Source of the DNA: Bacteroidia bacterium
GTDB lineage: Bacteria > Bacteroidota > Bacteroidia > Chitinophagales > Saprospiraceae
Length of the DNA stretch: 60,801 bases
NCBI GenBank assembly: GCA_030430845.1
Contig: JAUIKE010000030.1
Span: 1-60,801, forward strand
Direction of reading: 5' to 3'
In this document: in pieces, positions 23,460 through 31,881 of the stretch
How the letters are laid out: each line of letters begins with the position of its first letter
How positions within the stretch are numbered: position 1 is the first letter of the stretch
Notes under the pieces: generated by a model
Told to the model about the DNA's origin: nothing
Databases searched by the model: none
The model's input: the letters and a program-made list of their open reading frames with translations, nothing else
Made by a program: the position numbers and the translations under genes

Positions 23460-26423
23460 TTACTCATTTATAAATATCTCATCGGCAAACACCCAGGCCT
23501 TTCCTCCGGCACCCAAATGCCAAGCTGGGCAGACACCCCTGTTTTTACCCGTAAGCCGAATGAATTTGGCCGGTTTACCATCTGTTATCCGAACAAAGAA
23601 TGGTTCCTCAATAACGGCTTCGTCTCTGGGTGAAGCTTTAGGAACGACTGATCCCACTTTTTCAAAATTTTTCCCGTCTAAAGATACCTCAAAAATGACC
23701 TCCGTCGGCATAAAGATCCAGGATCGCTGGTCTTGAATGAAATTTATTCCAAAGTTAAAAATAGGTTCTGCCTGTCCTAGCTCAATGGTGGCCTGTAAAT
23801 CCACTCCATGATAGCCTTGCCATTCTCCGGTTCGAAAATCAGGCGAGCCTTTAATGCCGTCAATAAGGGCCATGTCTCCTCCGGCAGCGTAGTAAGTGGC
23901 ATATGGATGCTTCAACGACAGACTCCAATTGCCGGGAATTTCCTTGAATTCGGCATCAATAACCGGACTTTGCCCTAAGTCGGGATGCCAGGCGACGGCT
24001 TTTAGTTGTGTACTGGTATCAATAATAAAGGCTTCTGTATAAACCTGAGTACTGCCTTGCGCCGCTCCGGTATCGTCAAAATCCGGCCGGCTGCCGTCGA
24101 GCGTGTACCCGATCGTCACCCCGGAAAAGGGATGATTCAGCGCTACCGTATCCTGCACCGTGAAGGCCCGCTTGCCCTGAATGATGCCGGGCACCGGAAA
24201 AATAGGCTGATCTTCGATCCGACTCCTGGGACGATTGGTTGCCCCTGTTCCCCAGTTCGTATTAGGAGAAGGCCCCAGCTCAAACATTAAAGTACCCCCT
24301 GCCATGAGATCTTCCTGCAAAATGTAGGACTTAGTATAATTTTTCCCATTCAACTTAACCGATTGGATATAAATATTTTCTTCAGAAGGATTTTCAACTT
24401 TTACCTGAAAAACCCGGCCGTTTTCTAATTGAATATCTGCCTGCTCCACCAGAGGCGCCACGATGGCATATTGATCGCTGCCCGGTGCAACCGAATACAA
24501 GCCCATGGAGCTGAGTACATACCAGGCCGACATTTGCCCGCAGTCCTCATTCCCAGACAGGCCGTCGGGGGCATTCTGATATTGCTCCTTCAAGATGCGC
24601 CGGACGAGTTGCTGGCTCTTCCAGGGCTTGTCGAGATAATTGTAAAGATAGGCCATGTGGTGGCTAGGCTCATTGCCGTGGGCGTACTGGCCGATGAGGC
24701 CGGAAATGTCCTTCAAGTCGCGACCGTAGGTTTCAGAACTGACGGTGAACAACTCGTCCAGCTTTTGTTCCAGCCTATCCAAACCGCCATGCAGCTCGGC
24801 CAGGCCTTCAATGTCCTGAGGTACATAAAAACTGTACTGCCAGGAATTAGCTTCCGTATAGTTAAAATTTACTTCTTCCGGGTAAAAAGGCTGCCACCAG
24901 CGATGATTGGATTTACCCCGCATCATTTTGGAGACGGGGTCAAAGAGGTTTTTGTAATGCTGGGCCCGACGGATAAAGGTTTGATAAACTTCTTCATTGC
25001 CCATAGCTTTGGCCATTTGCGCAATGGTCCAGTCGTCGTAGGCGTATTCCAGTGTTTTTGAAACCGATTCGTGCTCTTTTTCGGCGGGAATATATCCCAG
25101 CTCGCGGTAGTGTTCTTTCCCCAGTTCGTTAGCTTCAGCAGCAGATACCATGGCTTCCAAAGCCAATTCCGCATCATAATCCCGAATACCTTTTACATAG
25201 GCATCGGCAATGACCGGTACAGCATGATAGCCGATCATACAGCCCGTATAATTACAGGCTAATTCCCACATGGGCAATTTGCCCCCCTCTTCGTAATGCT
25301 TCAGGAAGGTTTTGATAAAATCATTGGTCCGTTCCTGTTCGATGATGGTGAACAGCGGATGAGTAGCCCGGTAAGTATCCCACAGGGAAAAAACGGTATA
25401 GCGGTCAAAGTTCTTGGCTTCGTAAATGTTCATGTCCATGCCCCGATAGCGGCCGTCAACATCCATAAAAAGGTTTGGGACAATGGTGGTGTGGTATAGG
25501 GCAGTATAAAAAATGGTTTTAGCGTCTTCATCCGGCATTTGAACATTGATCTTGCCCAACTGCTCATTCCATTTATTTGCAGCCTGTTTTTTGACCGCCT
25601 CAAAATCCCAGTCCGGTACCTCCGCATCCAGGTTTTTTCGAGCTCCTTCAATATCGACCGGAGAAATGGCTACTTTGACGAGCAGCGGTTCATTCGAAGC
25701 GCCGAACTGCAAGGCATAATTGCGCTGGCTACCCGAGGTATCCACTGCAATTTCCTGAATAGGTTGGGAAAAACGTGCCACAAAATAAACATGCTGTTCC
25801 CTGGCCCAGGCATCGGACACCCGATAACCCGCAACCTCCGTTTCGCTGATCATTTCGAGATTAGCGCTCAGCCACTTGTCGCGATGATCCAGGTCGATGA
25901 TGACGTTAAAGTCCTGATCGGAAGGGATTGTGTATCGGTGGAAGCCTACTCTTTCGGTAGCGGTCAGTTCTACCTGAATGTTGTAATCTTCCAGCTGTGT
26001 AGCATAATAACCGGCCGTGGCGCTTTCCTTTTCTTTAGAAAAAGCAGAGCTATAGCCTGGATTACCGTCAGCTCCATTATTAAAGATAACAGGCCCCGTG
26101 GTGGGCATCAGTAGGATGTCTCCATAGTCCGAAACGCCGGTGCCACTTAGGTGAGTATGGCTGAATCCGTACACGATGGAGTCGGTGTTGTGATAGCCTG
26201 AGCAGCCGTCCCAGCCCTCCAGCCGGGTATCCGGGCTGAGCTGCACCATGCCGAAAGGTACGGTGGCACCAGGAAAGGTATGTCCATGCCCGCCGGTACC
26301 GATAAAGGGGTTGACATAATCGATAAAGTTTTGATCCGGGAGAGCTGCCGTATCGCTGGGTACCGGCTGACAAGCCAGCAGGCCAAAGCAAAGTAAGCCG
26401 GCAAGGGTGCATAATCTGAGCAT
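23460..26423 (-). CDS. Glycoside hydrolase family 92 alpha-mannosidase lipoprotein
   Basis: Calcium-dependent exo-alpha-mannosidase (typically alpha-1,2), 987 residues. Signal peptide with lipobox GLLACQ (Cys18). The N-terminal domain shows the GH92 hallmark YVNPFIGTGGHGHTFPGATVPFG and GYHNTDSIVYGFSHTHLSGTG; the barrel has PDGLSGNEDCGQMSAWYV with the catalytic acid region, and FSLWDTYRATHPL. After the family's usual end (about residue 740) there are two extra modules: a chitobiase-C-terminal-like segment (FSGVTIGYTLDGSRPDFDD) and an F5/8-type carbohydrate-binding-like domain (from about 850). These suggest glycan anchoring. With CutC and GH2 beta-mannosidase downstream it forms a probable high-mannose N-glycan degrading operon. 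Confidence 0.93.
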   Translation of the reverse strand: MLRLCTLAGLLCFGLLACQPVPSDTAALPDQNFIDYVNPFIGTGGHGHTFPGATVPFGMVQLSPDTRLEGWDGCSGYHNTDSIVYGFSHTHLSGTGVSDYGDILLMPTTGPVIFNNGADGNPGYSSAFSKEKESATAGYYATQLEDYNIQVELTATERVGFHRYTIPSDQDFNVIIDLDHRDKWLSANLEMISETEVAGYRVSDAWAREQHVYFVARFSQPIQEIAVDTSGSQRNYALQFGASNEPLLVKVAISPVDIEGARKNLDAEVPDWDFEAVKKQAANKWNEQLGKINVQMPDEDAKTIFYTALYHTTIVPNLFMDVDGRYRGMDMNIYEAKNFDRYTVFSLWDTYRATHPLFTIIEQERTNDFIKTFLKHYEEGGKLPMWELACNYTGCMIGYHAVPVIADAYVKGIRDYDAELALEAMVSAAEANELGKEHYRELGYIPAEKEHESVSKTLEYAYDDWTIAQMAKAMGNEEVYQTFIRRAQHYKNLFDPVSKMMRGKSNHRWWQPFYPEEVNFNYTEANSWQYSFYVPQDIEGLAELHGGLDRLEQKLDELFTVSSETYGRDLKDISGLIGQYAHGNEPSHHMAYLYNYLDKPWKSQQLVRRILKEQYQNAPDGLSGNEDCGQMSAWYVLSSMGLYSVAPGSDQYAIVAPLVEQADIQLENGRVFQVKVENPSEENIYIQSVKLNGKNYTKSYILQEDLMAGGTLMFELGPSPNTNWGTGATNRPRSRIEDQPIFPVPGIIQGKRAFTVQDTVALNHPFSGVTIGYTLDGSRPDFDDTGAAQGSTQVYTEAFIIDTSTQLKAVAWHPDLGQSPVIDAEFKEIPGNWSLSLKHPYATYYAAGGDMALIDGIKGSPDFRTGEWQGYHGVDLQATIELGQAEPIFNFGINFIQDQRSWIFMPTEVIFEVSLDGKNFEKVGSVVPKASPRDEAVIEEPFFVRITDGKPAKFIRLTGKNRGVCPAWHLGAGGKAWVFADEIFINE

Positions 26424-27135
26424 GAAAAGACGATTTGGTTGAGTGTTAAGGATGGACTAAGATGGGGATTTCCGGTTTAATTTGGAAATAAATAGATAAG
26501 AGAAAGTGTATCACTTGCTTTGAGTTGCTTGTATAATTAGGGCAAATTCTTAGGTTTTTAACACATAAGCCTCAGCGAGGCGTAATATTGGTAACAAAGG
26601 ATCAACTCTTATCTGAAGAGCGCCGGAGGTGCGTCATATTAATCATCTTGGTGGCAATCACATGGCGCACCTCTCGAGCTTAATATACTTGAGAATATTC
26701 TTGCAACCGATATTGCGCCTCTCCGAGGCTGTTGTCTTTGACAATTTATAGATGGCTTAAACATATACATTGGCCGTCTTTTATCAAATAATCAGATTTA
26801 ATACCCATTCCTCCCGTTTTTCTTCATTTTATGAAAATTAAAATCTGAAAAAAATACTTTAGCAAGAAACTATTTTTTCTCCACTCCTGTTTTTTTATAA
26901 CAAAAACACGCTTCCCTAATAAAATTGGCCAATACCTGGTTGTTGAAAGGAATAATATTGGCTTTTTCTATTTCCTCCTTGCTTAAGTTTAAAGAAAATA
27001 CAAAGGCAGAATAAAATGGTCGTTCATGTAGGAGCATCCACCTGATCGTGCTTTGCCCACTGTGAACGTACACTAAACCGCAGTTTTACACTGCATACCC
27101 TTAAATCGATTCTCTAATTTTTAAAAAAGTGTGGT
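26424..27135. repeat. Gene-poor spacer with GAGGCG-type inverted repeats
   Basis: No convincing gene between the divergent GH92 and ARPP-1 genes. At 26568-26597 the sequence begins AGCCTCAGCGAGGCGTAATA; an inverted relative ends the block at 26701-26730 (inverse AGCCTCGGAGAGGCGCAATA). Between them, GCGCCGGAGGTGCG and GGCGCACCTC form a second inverted pair (about 26629-26690). The block 26568-26730 therefore looks like a cluster of related repeat units in alternating orientation. A GCAGT-tttac-ACTGC hairpin lies near 27080-27094, upstream of the ARPP-1 gene. Confidence 0.55.
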
Positions 27136-28152
27136 ATGAAAAACGTACTTGAGAACCTACTTGACAGATTGGAATTCGGCGAAGTGCAAACCTTCAAGAA
27201 CCTGAGCATCCTGCCACTTTTCGACGGGCCCGACAGGGAGCCTGCTTACATCAGCATGAAGGAAGGCCTGGATCAGAACCTGGTCGAAATTACGGAGGTA
27301 AGTGAAGGTGGATCTGTCCCTAATTTGAAAGTCATTAATCGGGCCGAGCAGCCCGTCATTCTGGTAGATGGTGAAGAACTGATCGGGGCCAAACAGAACC
27401 GGATCGTCAACACGACCGTCCTTTTGGAAGCGAAGTCAGAGACGGTGATCCCGGTGAGCTGCACGGAGCAGGGGCGCTGGAGTTATACCAGTCGCAGTTT
27501 TGAGGATTCCGGCGTATTCATGTCTTCGAAGGCCCGATATGGTAAAAATACGCGGGTAGCGGCCAACCTGAAGGCCCGGGCCGTTCATGATGCGGTGCAA
27601 AGTGAAGTGTGGAAGGATGTAGAGACCTTGCATTCCAAAAGCGGCACGACTTCCCGAACCCGGGCCATGAAAGATGCTTACATCCAACGACAAAAGGATA
27701 TGGAGGAATACATAAAAGCCTTTCCGCTTCAGGATAATCAAAAAGGGCTGATCGTATTTCTGAACGGAACCGTACTCGGTGCCGACTATATTTCGCGTGC
27801 GTCTGCTTATCAGAGCCTGCATGAGAAGCTCATACGCAGTCATGTCATCGAGGCCTTGTCTGAGCCTGTCGAGGTACTCAGTGAGGCAGATGTGAAAATC
27901 AATGGGAATGGATTTCTCAAAGAGATGATTGCTGCGCCGGAAGTTACCCAACATCAGGCAGTCGGCCTGGGAGAGGATCATCGTTATGAAGGGGCGAAGG
28001 CTTCCGGGGCGGTGCTGTTCTATCAGGAAACGCCCATCCACCTGACGGCATTTAATCCGAACAACTTGGACCAACTGCAGGAGCGGCACAGCCGGCACAG
28101 CCAGCAATGGAGCCTGAGCAATCGTATCCGTAGAAAGTTTCGGAATGAATAG
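27136..28152 (+). CDS. ARPP-1 domain protein
   Basis: Cytoplasmic protein of 338 residues without signal or membrane segments. It fits the ARPP-1 family (named for association with ADP-ribosylglycohydrolases and rhodanese-phosphatases), recognised from the N-terminal half: FKNLSILPLF, ITEVSEGGSVPNLKVIN, PVILVDGEELIGAKQNRIVN, TVLLEAKSETVIPVSCTEQGRW. The biochemical role is unknown; the family name points to ADP-ribose or phosphate metabolism. It is notable that a macro-domain (ADP-ribose-binding) gene lies 1.8 kb downstream on the same strand, though a strong hairpin follows this stop codon. Start ATG 27136 has no competing upstream start. Confidence 0.8.
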   Translation: MKNVLENLLDRLEFGEVQTFKNLSILPLFDGPDREPAYISMKEGLDQNLVEITEVSEGGSVPNLKVINRAEQPVILVDGEELIGAKQNRIVNTTVLLEAKSETVIPVSCTEQGRWSYTSRSFEDSGVFMSSKARYGKNTRVAANLKARAVHDAVQSEVWKDVETLHSKSGTTSRTRAMKDAYIQRQKDMEEYIKAFPLQDNQKGLIVFLNGTVLGADYISRASAYQSLHEKLIRSHVIEALSEPVEVLSEADVKINGNGFLKEMIAAPEVTQHQAVGLGEDHRYEGAKASGAVLFYQETPIHLTAFNPNNLDQLQERHSRHSQQWSLSNRIRRKFRNE

Positions 28153-28165
28153 GTTGTTTATATTT

Positions 28166-28197
28166 ACAATCGCGTTCGGCGAGCCGAACGCGATTGT
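28166..28197 (+). terminator. Hairpin after the ARPP-1 gene
   Basis: ACAATCGCGTTCGGC (28166-28180), loop GA, then the exact inverse (28183-28197), followed by ATTTTT. It begins 13 bases after the ARPP-1 stop and lies just before the GH105 gene, so it probably terminates or attenuates transcription between them. Confidence 0.7.
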
Positions 28198-28225
28198 ATT
28201 TTTGATAATAAAAAACACCGATTCA

Positions 28226-29296
28226 ATGAGATATCTTCTCCCTTTGTCACTCCTCCTTTATTCCTGCCAATCAGATAAGCCATCCAATCAATATTCTAAT
28301 CTCCAGGCAGACCTGGATAGCACGGCCCTTCGATTGAGTGATCATTTTTTCGCCTCTCCACAGTATATGATGTATGATACCGATTTTTTGTATGCTATCC
28401 ATTATGCAGAAGTCTGCATGGCCTACGGATTAGCCCAATACGCCCAAACAAGCAAGAACCATGAAATAATGGATCGTTTACTGAGTCGGTATCGCCCGCT
28501 GCTAACGGACTCCATTGCCTGGAAGAACCATCATGTAGACGGCAATGTTTATGGCATCCTCCCTTTTAAGTTTTATCAATATACCCGGGATACGGCCTTC
28601 CTACGCCACGGCTTATTTATGGCGGATAGCCAGTGGGATAATCCGCTACCCGATGGGATGACTCGTCAGACGAGATACTGGATCGACGATGTGTTTATGG
28701 TGTCCAGCCTGCAATTAGAGGCATTTAAGGCCACCAGTGAAAAGAAGTATTTGGAAAGAGCTTCCCTTTTCACGGCCAACTACGCCGATAGTTTGCAACA
28801 GGAAAATGGCCTTTTCCACCACGGACCCGAAGCACCTATATACTGGGGCAGAGGGAACGGCTGGATGGCTGTGGGTTTAGCAGCAACGATTTCGACCTTG
28901 CCCCCACAGGATTTGCGCTACGAAAAAATTGTAGAAGCCTACCGTAAAATGATGAAAACACTGCTTTTGCACCAAAACGAAAATGGAATGTGGCGGCAAG
29001 TCATTGATCTGCCGTCAGCCTGGGAAGAAACTTCCTGCACGGCCATGTTTGCCTATGCGATGTCGGAAGGAATTAATCAAGGGGTTTTGGTAAGCCCGGA
29101 ATATAAAGAAGCTGTGTTAAAAGCCTGGAAAGCGCTGGCGGAGCGGGTAAATGAGCGAGGAGCCCTAACCGGAGTTTGTGCAGGTACTGGACAATCAAAA
29201 GATATCCAATATTATCTGGATCGGCCCAGGATTGATGGAGACTTTCACGGTCAAGCCCCTTTGATCTGGCTGATCAATAATTTGCAAAGCTGGTGA
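28226..29296 (+). CDS. Glycoside hydrolase family 105/88-type unsaturated glucuronyl hydrolase lipoprotein
   Basis: Predicted hydrolase of unsaturated uronic-acid ends left by polysaccharide lyases (for example on rhamnogalacturonan or ulvan fragments). From ATG 28226 the protein has 356 residues; an upstream in-frame ATG (28145) overlaps the ARPP-1 gene and the hairpin and lacks a signal. Lipobox SLLLYSC gives an N-terminal lipid anchor. The (alpha/alpha)6 barrel shows WIDDVFMVSSLQLEAF, whose Asp-Asp is the catalytic region in GH105, and YWGRGNGWMAVGLAA plus CTAMFAYAMSEGI and GALTGVCAGTG, all conserved in the family. It acts in the periplasm or at the surface. Fine substrate specificity cannot be read from sequence. 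Confidence 0.87.
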   Translation: MRYLLPLSLLLYSCQSDKPSNQYSNLQADLDSTALRLSDHFFASPQYMMYDTDFLYAIHYAEVCMAYGLAQYAQTSKNHEIMDRLLSRYRPLLTDSIAWKNHHVDGNVYGILPFKFYQYTRDTAFLRHGLFMADSQWDNPLPDGMTRQTRYWIDDVFMVSSLQLEAFKATSEKKYLERASLFTANYADSLQQENGLFHHGPEAPIYWGRGNGWMAVGLAATISTLPPQDLRYEKIVEAYRKMMKTLLLHQNENGMWRQVIDLPSAWEETSCTAMFAYAMSEGINQGVLVSPEYKEAVLKAWKALAERVNERGALTGVCAGTGQSKDIQYYLDRPRIDGDFHGQAPLIWLINNLQSW

Positions 29297-29358
29297 CTTT
29301 AGAGGATATTGGGAAAGATGTGGGCTTCCCATTTTTCAACCAAAAAATTATCAGACTA

Positions 29359-29904
29359 ATGAAGCAATTGATCTATCTCCCAATGTTTTTTCTATTCATT
29401 GTTTTTTCTGCCCAAAGTCAGGATGAACTTTACGATTATGATGTAGAAAAAAGAATCGAAGAATTGGGAATAGACTTGCAGCCACCCAAAATACCACCTG
29501 GACTTAGTATCGAACTGGCCACCCAAAGCGGCAACCTGATCTACCTGTCGGGCAACGGCCCTATCGCTCCTGACGGTGAACGAACAGCCGGGAAGGTCGG
29601 CAAAGACCTGAGCATTGAAGAGGGGTACCAGGCCGCTCGGCTAACCGCCATCAACCACCTGGCCGTCCTGAAAGCCAAGATCGGGGATCTCAATAAGGTC
29701 GTGAAAATTGTGAAAGTACTCGGGCTGGTCAATGCTCCTTCCGATTTTACCGACCACCCAAAGGTGATCAATGGATATTCCGACTTAATGATCGAAGTCT
29801 TCGGCGAAAGAGGCCGGCATGCCAGATCTGCCATGGGCATGGGCTCGCTACCCTGGAACCTGGCCTGTGAAGTGGAAACGATTGTAGAAGTAATTAAAGA
29901 CTGA
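29359..29904 (+). CDS. Exported RidA/YjgF-like protein
   Basis: RidA-fold protein of 181 residues. From ATG 29359 there is a clear signal peptide (MKQLIYLPMFFLFIVFSAQS), whereas the upstream ATG at 29293 overlaps the GH105 end and buries the signal. The core matches the longer YjgF/chorismate-mutase-like subgroup: GNLIYLSGNGPIAPDGE, AARLTAINHLAVLKAKIGDLNKVVKIVKVLG, and the C-terminal GRHARSAMGMGSLPWNLACEVE with the conserved Arg. Cytoplasmic RidA deaminates reactive enamines; an exported form must serve another, unknown purpose. 90 bases separate it from the macro-domain gene. Confidence 0.85.
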   Translation: MKQLIYLPMFFLFIVFSAQSQDELYDYDVEKRIEELGIDLQPPKIPPGLSIELATQSGNLIYLSGNGPIAPDGERTAGKVGKDLSIEEGYQAARLTAINHLAVLKAKIGDLNKVVKIVKVLGLVNAPSDFTDHPKVINGYSDLMIEVFGERGRHARSAMGMGSLPWNLACEVETIVEVIKD

Positions 29905-29993
29905 ATTAAGTAGATGGTCACTTGATCGCCCCTCCTCTCTACATAGAGGAAGTGCTCTTGGATCATTACCTGCCCGCATAAAATAAAAATATC

Positions 29994-30503
29994 ATGAAAA
30001 TCTCTCTTATTAAAGGAGACATCACCGAAATAGAAGTGGACGCTATTGTCAATGCCGCTAATTCCTCTCTCATGGGCGGCGGCGGCGTGGATGGCGCTAT
30101 CCATCGAAAAGGAGGCCCGCAGATCCTTGACGACTGTATGGAGATCCGGCAAACTTGCGGCGAATGCCCACCCGGCCAGGCGGTCATTACAAGAGCAGGC
30201 GATTTGCCGGCCCAAAAAGTGATCCACACGGTAGGTCCGATTTGGCAGGGAGGTCAGCTAAATGAGGCCGAAACGCTGGCCAATTGTTATCAAAATGCCA
30301 TCCGCCTGGCGCTGGAACATGGTCTGTATCGCATCGCCTTTCCGAATATCAGCACTGGAGTATACCGCTTTCCCAAAAAGAAAGCCGCTGTAATTGCCAT
30401 AGAAGCGGTCAATGAATTTGAAGGGCATCCCGACTTGGAGGAGGTGATCTTTGTGTGTTTTGATGAAGAAAATTATGGTTTGTATAAAGAGCTTTTGTTA
30501 TGA
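29994..30503 (+). CDS. Macro-domain protein (YmdB-like O-acetyl-ADP-ribose deacetylase)
   Basis: Cytoplasmic macro-domain protein of 169 residues, full length for the YmdB/MacroD-like group. Motifs: [20 protein letters not shown] with the adenine-binding Asp and catalytic-site Asn pair, [40 protein letters not shown], and the phosphate loop [17 protein letters not shown]. It should hydrolyse O-acetyl-ADP-ribose and possibly mono-ADP-ribose on acidic residues. The stop overlaps the next gene by 4 bases (ATGA), so it is translationally coupled to the methyltransferase. Confidence 0.92.
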   Translation: MKISLIKGDITEIEVDAIVNAANSSLMGGGGVDGAIHRKGGPQILDDCMEIRQTCGECPPGQAVITRAGDLPAQKVIHTVGPIWQGGQLNEAETLANCYQNAIRLALEHGLYRIAFPNISTGVYRFPKKKAAVIAIEAVNEFEGHPDLEEVIFVCFDEENYGLYKELLL

Positions 30504-31315
30504 AAAACAATCATTATCATCAGCCGCAATTACTGGAGTCCATCCTGGCTCGACTAAAGGAGGAAGGGATAGAACTATCTTCCTTAACACGGGATCAACT
30601 CTCGGGCCTGGATGAATTTCACCTGCAAGGCGCCAAAGTTTCCCTGGAATTAGCTGAAAAAGCGAATATTTATCCCGGAGAGAAATTGCTGGATGTTGGA
30701 TGCGGCATCGGCGGGCCTGCCCGTATGCTGGCCGATGAGTTTGGCTGCGAAGCCTACGGAGTGGATCTGACCGAAGAATACATTCGCACCGCCCGGGCTT
30801 TGTCGGAATTGGTCGGGTTGAAGGAAAAAACGAATTTTCAGGTGGCCGATGCCTGTAGCTTACCTTTTGAGGATGCTTCTTTTGATATCGTTTGGACGCA
30901 GCACGCGCAGATGAATATTGAGGATAAAACCGGGTTTTATCATGAAATAAAAAGGGTGTTAAAGCCAGGCGGGCTGTTTGTGTACTACGATATTTTTACC
31001 ACCGAAGGCTCAGACATTATTTTCCCGGTTCCCTGGGCAGAACACCCTGAGAACAGCTTTTTAATGCGGCATGAAACGGTAGGGGAGCATTTCCCATCCC
31101 CACAATACCGGATCCGATACCTGGAGGATCATACTCAGAATGCCTTCACTGCGCTTTCGAAGATCTTAGAGAAAATAGCTGCCGGGAAAGGCCCCAAACT
31201 AGGCTTGAATATGCTGATGCGGGGGACTACCTATGAAAAGCTGGGGAATTTACGGCAGTGTATAGCGGAATCAAAAGTAGAGGTATTTGCGGGGAGTTAT
31301 AGAAAGGCAGTGTGA
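30500..31315 (+). CDS. Class I SAM-dependent methyltransferase
   Basis: Cytoplasmic methyltransferase of 271 residues. The SAM-binding motif I is [20 protein letters not shown] (about residues 57-76), followed by the acidic VDLTEEY motif [22 protein letters not shown] and the post-motif [15 protein letters not shown]. The fold resembles the UbiE/sarcosine-dimethylglycine methyltransferase group that acts on small molecules or lipids; the substrate is unknown. It overlaps the macro-domain gene by 4 bases and may be co-expressed with it. The remaining sequence after the methyltransferase core (from about residue 175) is alpha-helical and probably forms the substrate lid. Confidence 0.88.
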   Translation: MKNNHYHQPQLLESILARLKEEGIELSSLTRDQLSGLDEFHLQGAKVSLELAEKANIYPGEKLLDVGCGIGGPARMLADEFGCEAYGVDLTEEYIRTARALSELVGLKEKTNFQVADACSLPFEDASFDIVWTQHAQMNIEDKTGFYHEIKRVLKPGGLFVYYDIFTTEGSDIIFPVPWAEHPENSFLMRHETVGEHFPSPQYRIRYLEDHTQNAFTALSKILEKIAAGKGPKLGLNMLMRGTTYEKLGNLRQCIAESKVEVFAGSYRKAV

Positions 31316-31318
31316 TGG

Positions 31319-31460
31319 GCGGCCTGTCAGAGCACTCCCCCCAGCCCCCATTTGGGGTAGCCGCGGGCTTATCAAGGCATTTGCATTGATGGATTGGGTT
31401 TTTAGGCGGGAAGCGGTTCTCCCTCCAGGGAGTTAGAGGGCGGCGCGGGCTCTCCCCCCC
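31319..31460. repeat. Intergenic GC-rich repeat related to 59140-59230
   Basis: CTCCCTCCAGGGAGTTAGAG at 31419 continuing into GGCGCGGGCT (ends 31451) matches CTCCCTATAGGGAATTAAAG (59195 on) followed by GGCGCGGGCT. An upstream CCCC...GGGG pair is present in both. A dispersed intergenic repeat with stem-loop potential; no gene. Confidence 0.5.
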
Positions 31461-31528
31461 TAAACTCCTTTACACATCGTAAAAAAGCCATATTTTTTTA
31501 ATATTCAGTTAAAAAAAGCAGCAGACAC

Positions 31529-31559
31529 TTGATAAGTTCATAATCTGTTTCTACTTTTG
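31529..31559 (+). promoter_or_regulatory. Bacteroidota -33/-7 promoter of the arginine leader
   Basis: TTG at 31529-31531, a 20-base spacer, then TACTTTTG at 31552-31559, an exact match to the TAnnTTTG -7 element at the normal spacing. The start point would be expected around 31563-31566, only a few bases before the leader-peptide ATG at 31567. Confidence 0.7.
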
Positions 31560-31566
31560 GGCCGTA

Positions 31567-31656
31567 ATGAAAGAAACACAAGCACATATCATCTCTTCAT
31601 CTTCCGCGATTCGTCGTCGCCGATTCCGTCGTCGCCCCCTGGGGGCGTGCTTGTAA
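31567..31656 (+). CDS. Candidate arginine leader peptide (29 aa)
   Basis: A 30-codon frame starting ATG AAA GAA ACA and ending TAA at 31654-31656. Residues 16-23 are RRRRFRRR: seven arginines in eight positions, encoded CGT CGT CGC CGA (TTC) CGT CGT CGC. The last Arg codon runs into a GC hairpin (31633-31647). The frame follows a near-perfect promoter by a few bases and precedes the eight-gene arginine operon by 225 bases, exactly where an amino-acid-sensing leader would sit. It resembles the MK...SSS-(codon run) leaders of other Bacteroidota biosynthetic operons. Ribosome stalling at low Arg-tRNA would be the sensor. Arginine operons are usually under ArgR control, so a leader peptide is unusual. 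Confidence 0.78.
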   Translation: MKETQAHIISSSSAIRRRRFRRRPLGACL

Positions 31657-31881
31657 CATATTATCCCTTGTGGGGTAAGATCTTTCTGCTTACCCAAATT
31701 CAATTCCTCCGAATCGAATCAACCTTAGTTTTACCAGTATCTTATAAGTAGTAGCTCTTTTTTGAGCATTGTGAAATACTGTCTGGGAATTTTATACGGT
31801 TGGTTATTCCGGTGCAAAAGGTACCGGAATAACCAACCGTTAAAAGATTTCAATCTTTAAATCATCTTTTATTCCTACGAA
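31657..31881 (+). promoter_or_regulatory. Probable attenuator leader of the arginine operon
   Basis: Untranslated stretch between the leader peptide and the GNAT gene. Visible stems: GGGTAAG (31673-31679) with CTTACCC (31689-31695); GCTC-TTTTTT-GAGC (about 31754-31767); and a large one, ACGGTTGGTTATTCCGGT (31796-31813) with its exact inverse (31823-31840), extendable by TTTTA/TAAAA across a one-base bulge. CGATTCG in the Arg-codon region can also pair with CGAATCG near 31710-31717. No stem is followed by a clean U-run, so which one is the terminator, if any, is not resolved. Confidence 0.55.

Noticed and set aside
26870..27073. 67-codon minus-strand frame between GH92 and ARPP-1 genes
   Set aside because: No signal, motif or promoter box; AT-rich spacer and no coupling to a neighbour. 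Possible but unsupported.
29541..30227. 228-codon minus-strand frame across RidA and macro-domain genes
   Set aside because: Spans two well-supported genes on the other strand and shows no family features.
31557..31751. 64-codon plus-strand frame over the arginine leader
   Set aside because: Different frame from the leader peptide, reads through stems, no motifs; the 29-residue Arg-rich frame fits promoter and context better.
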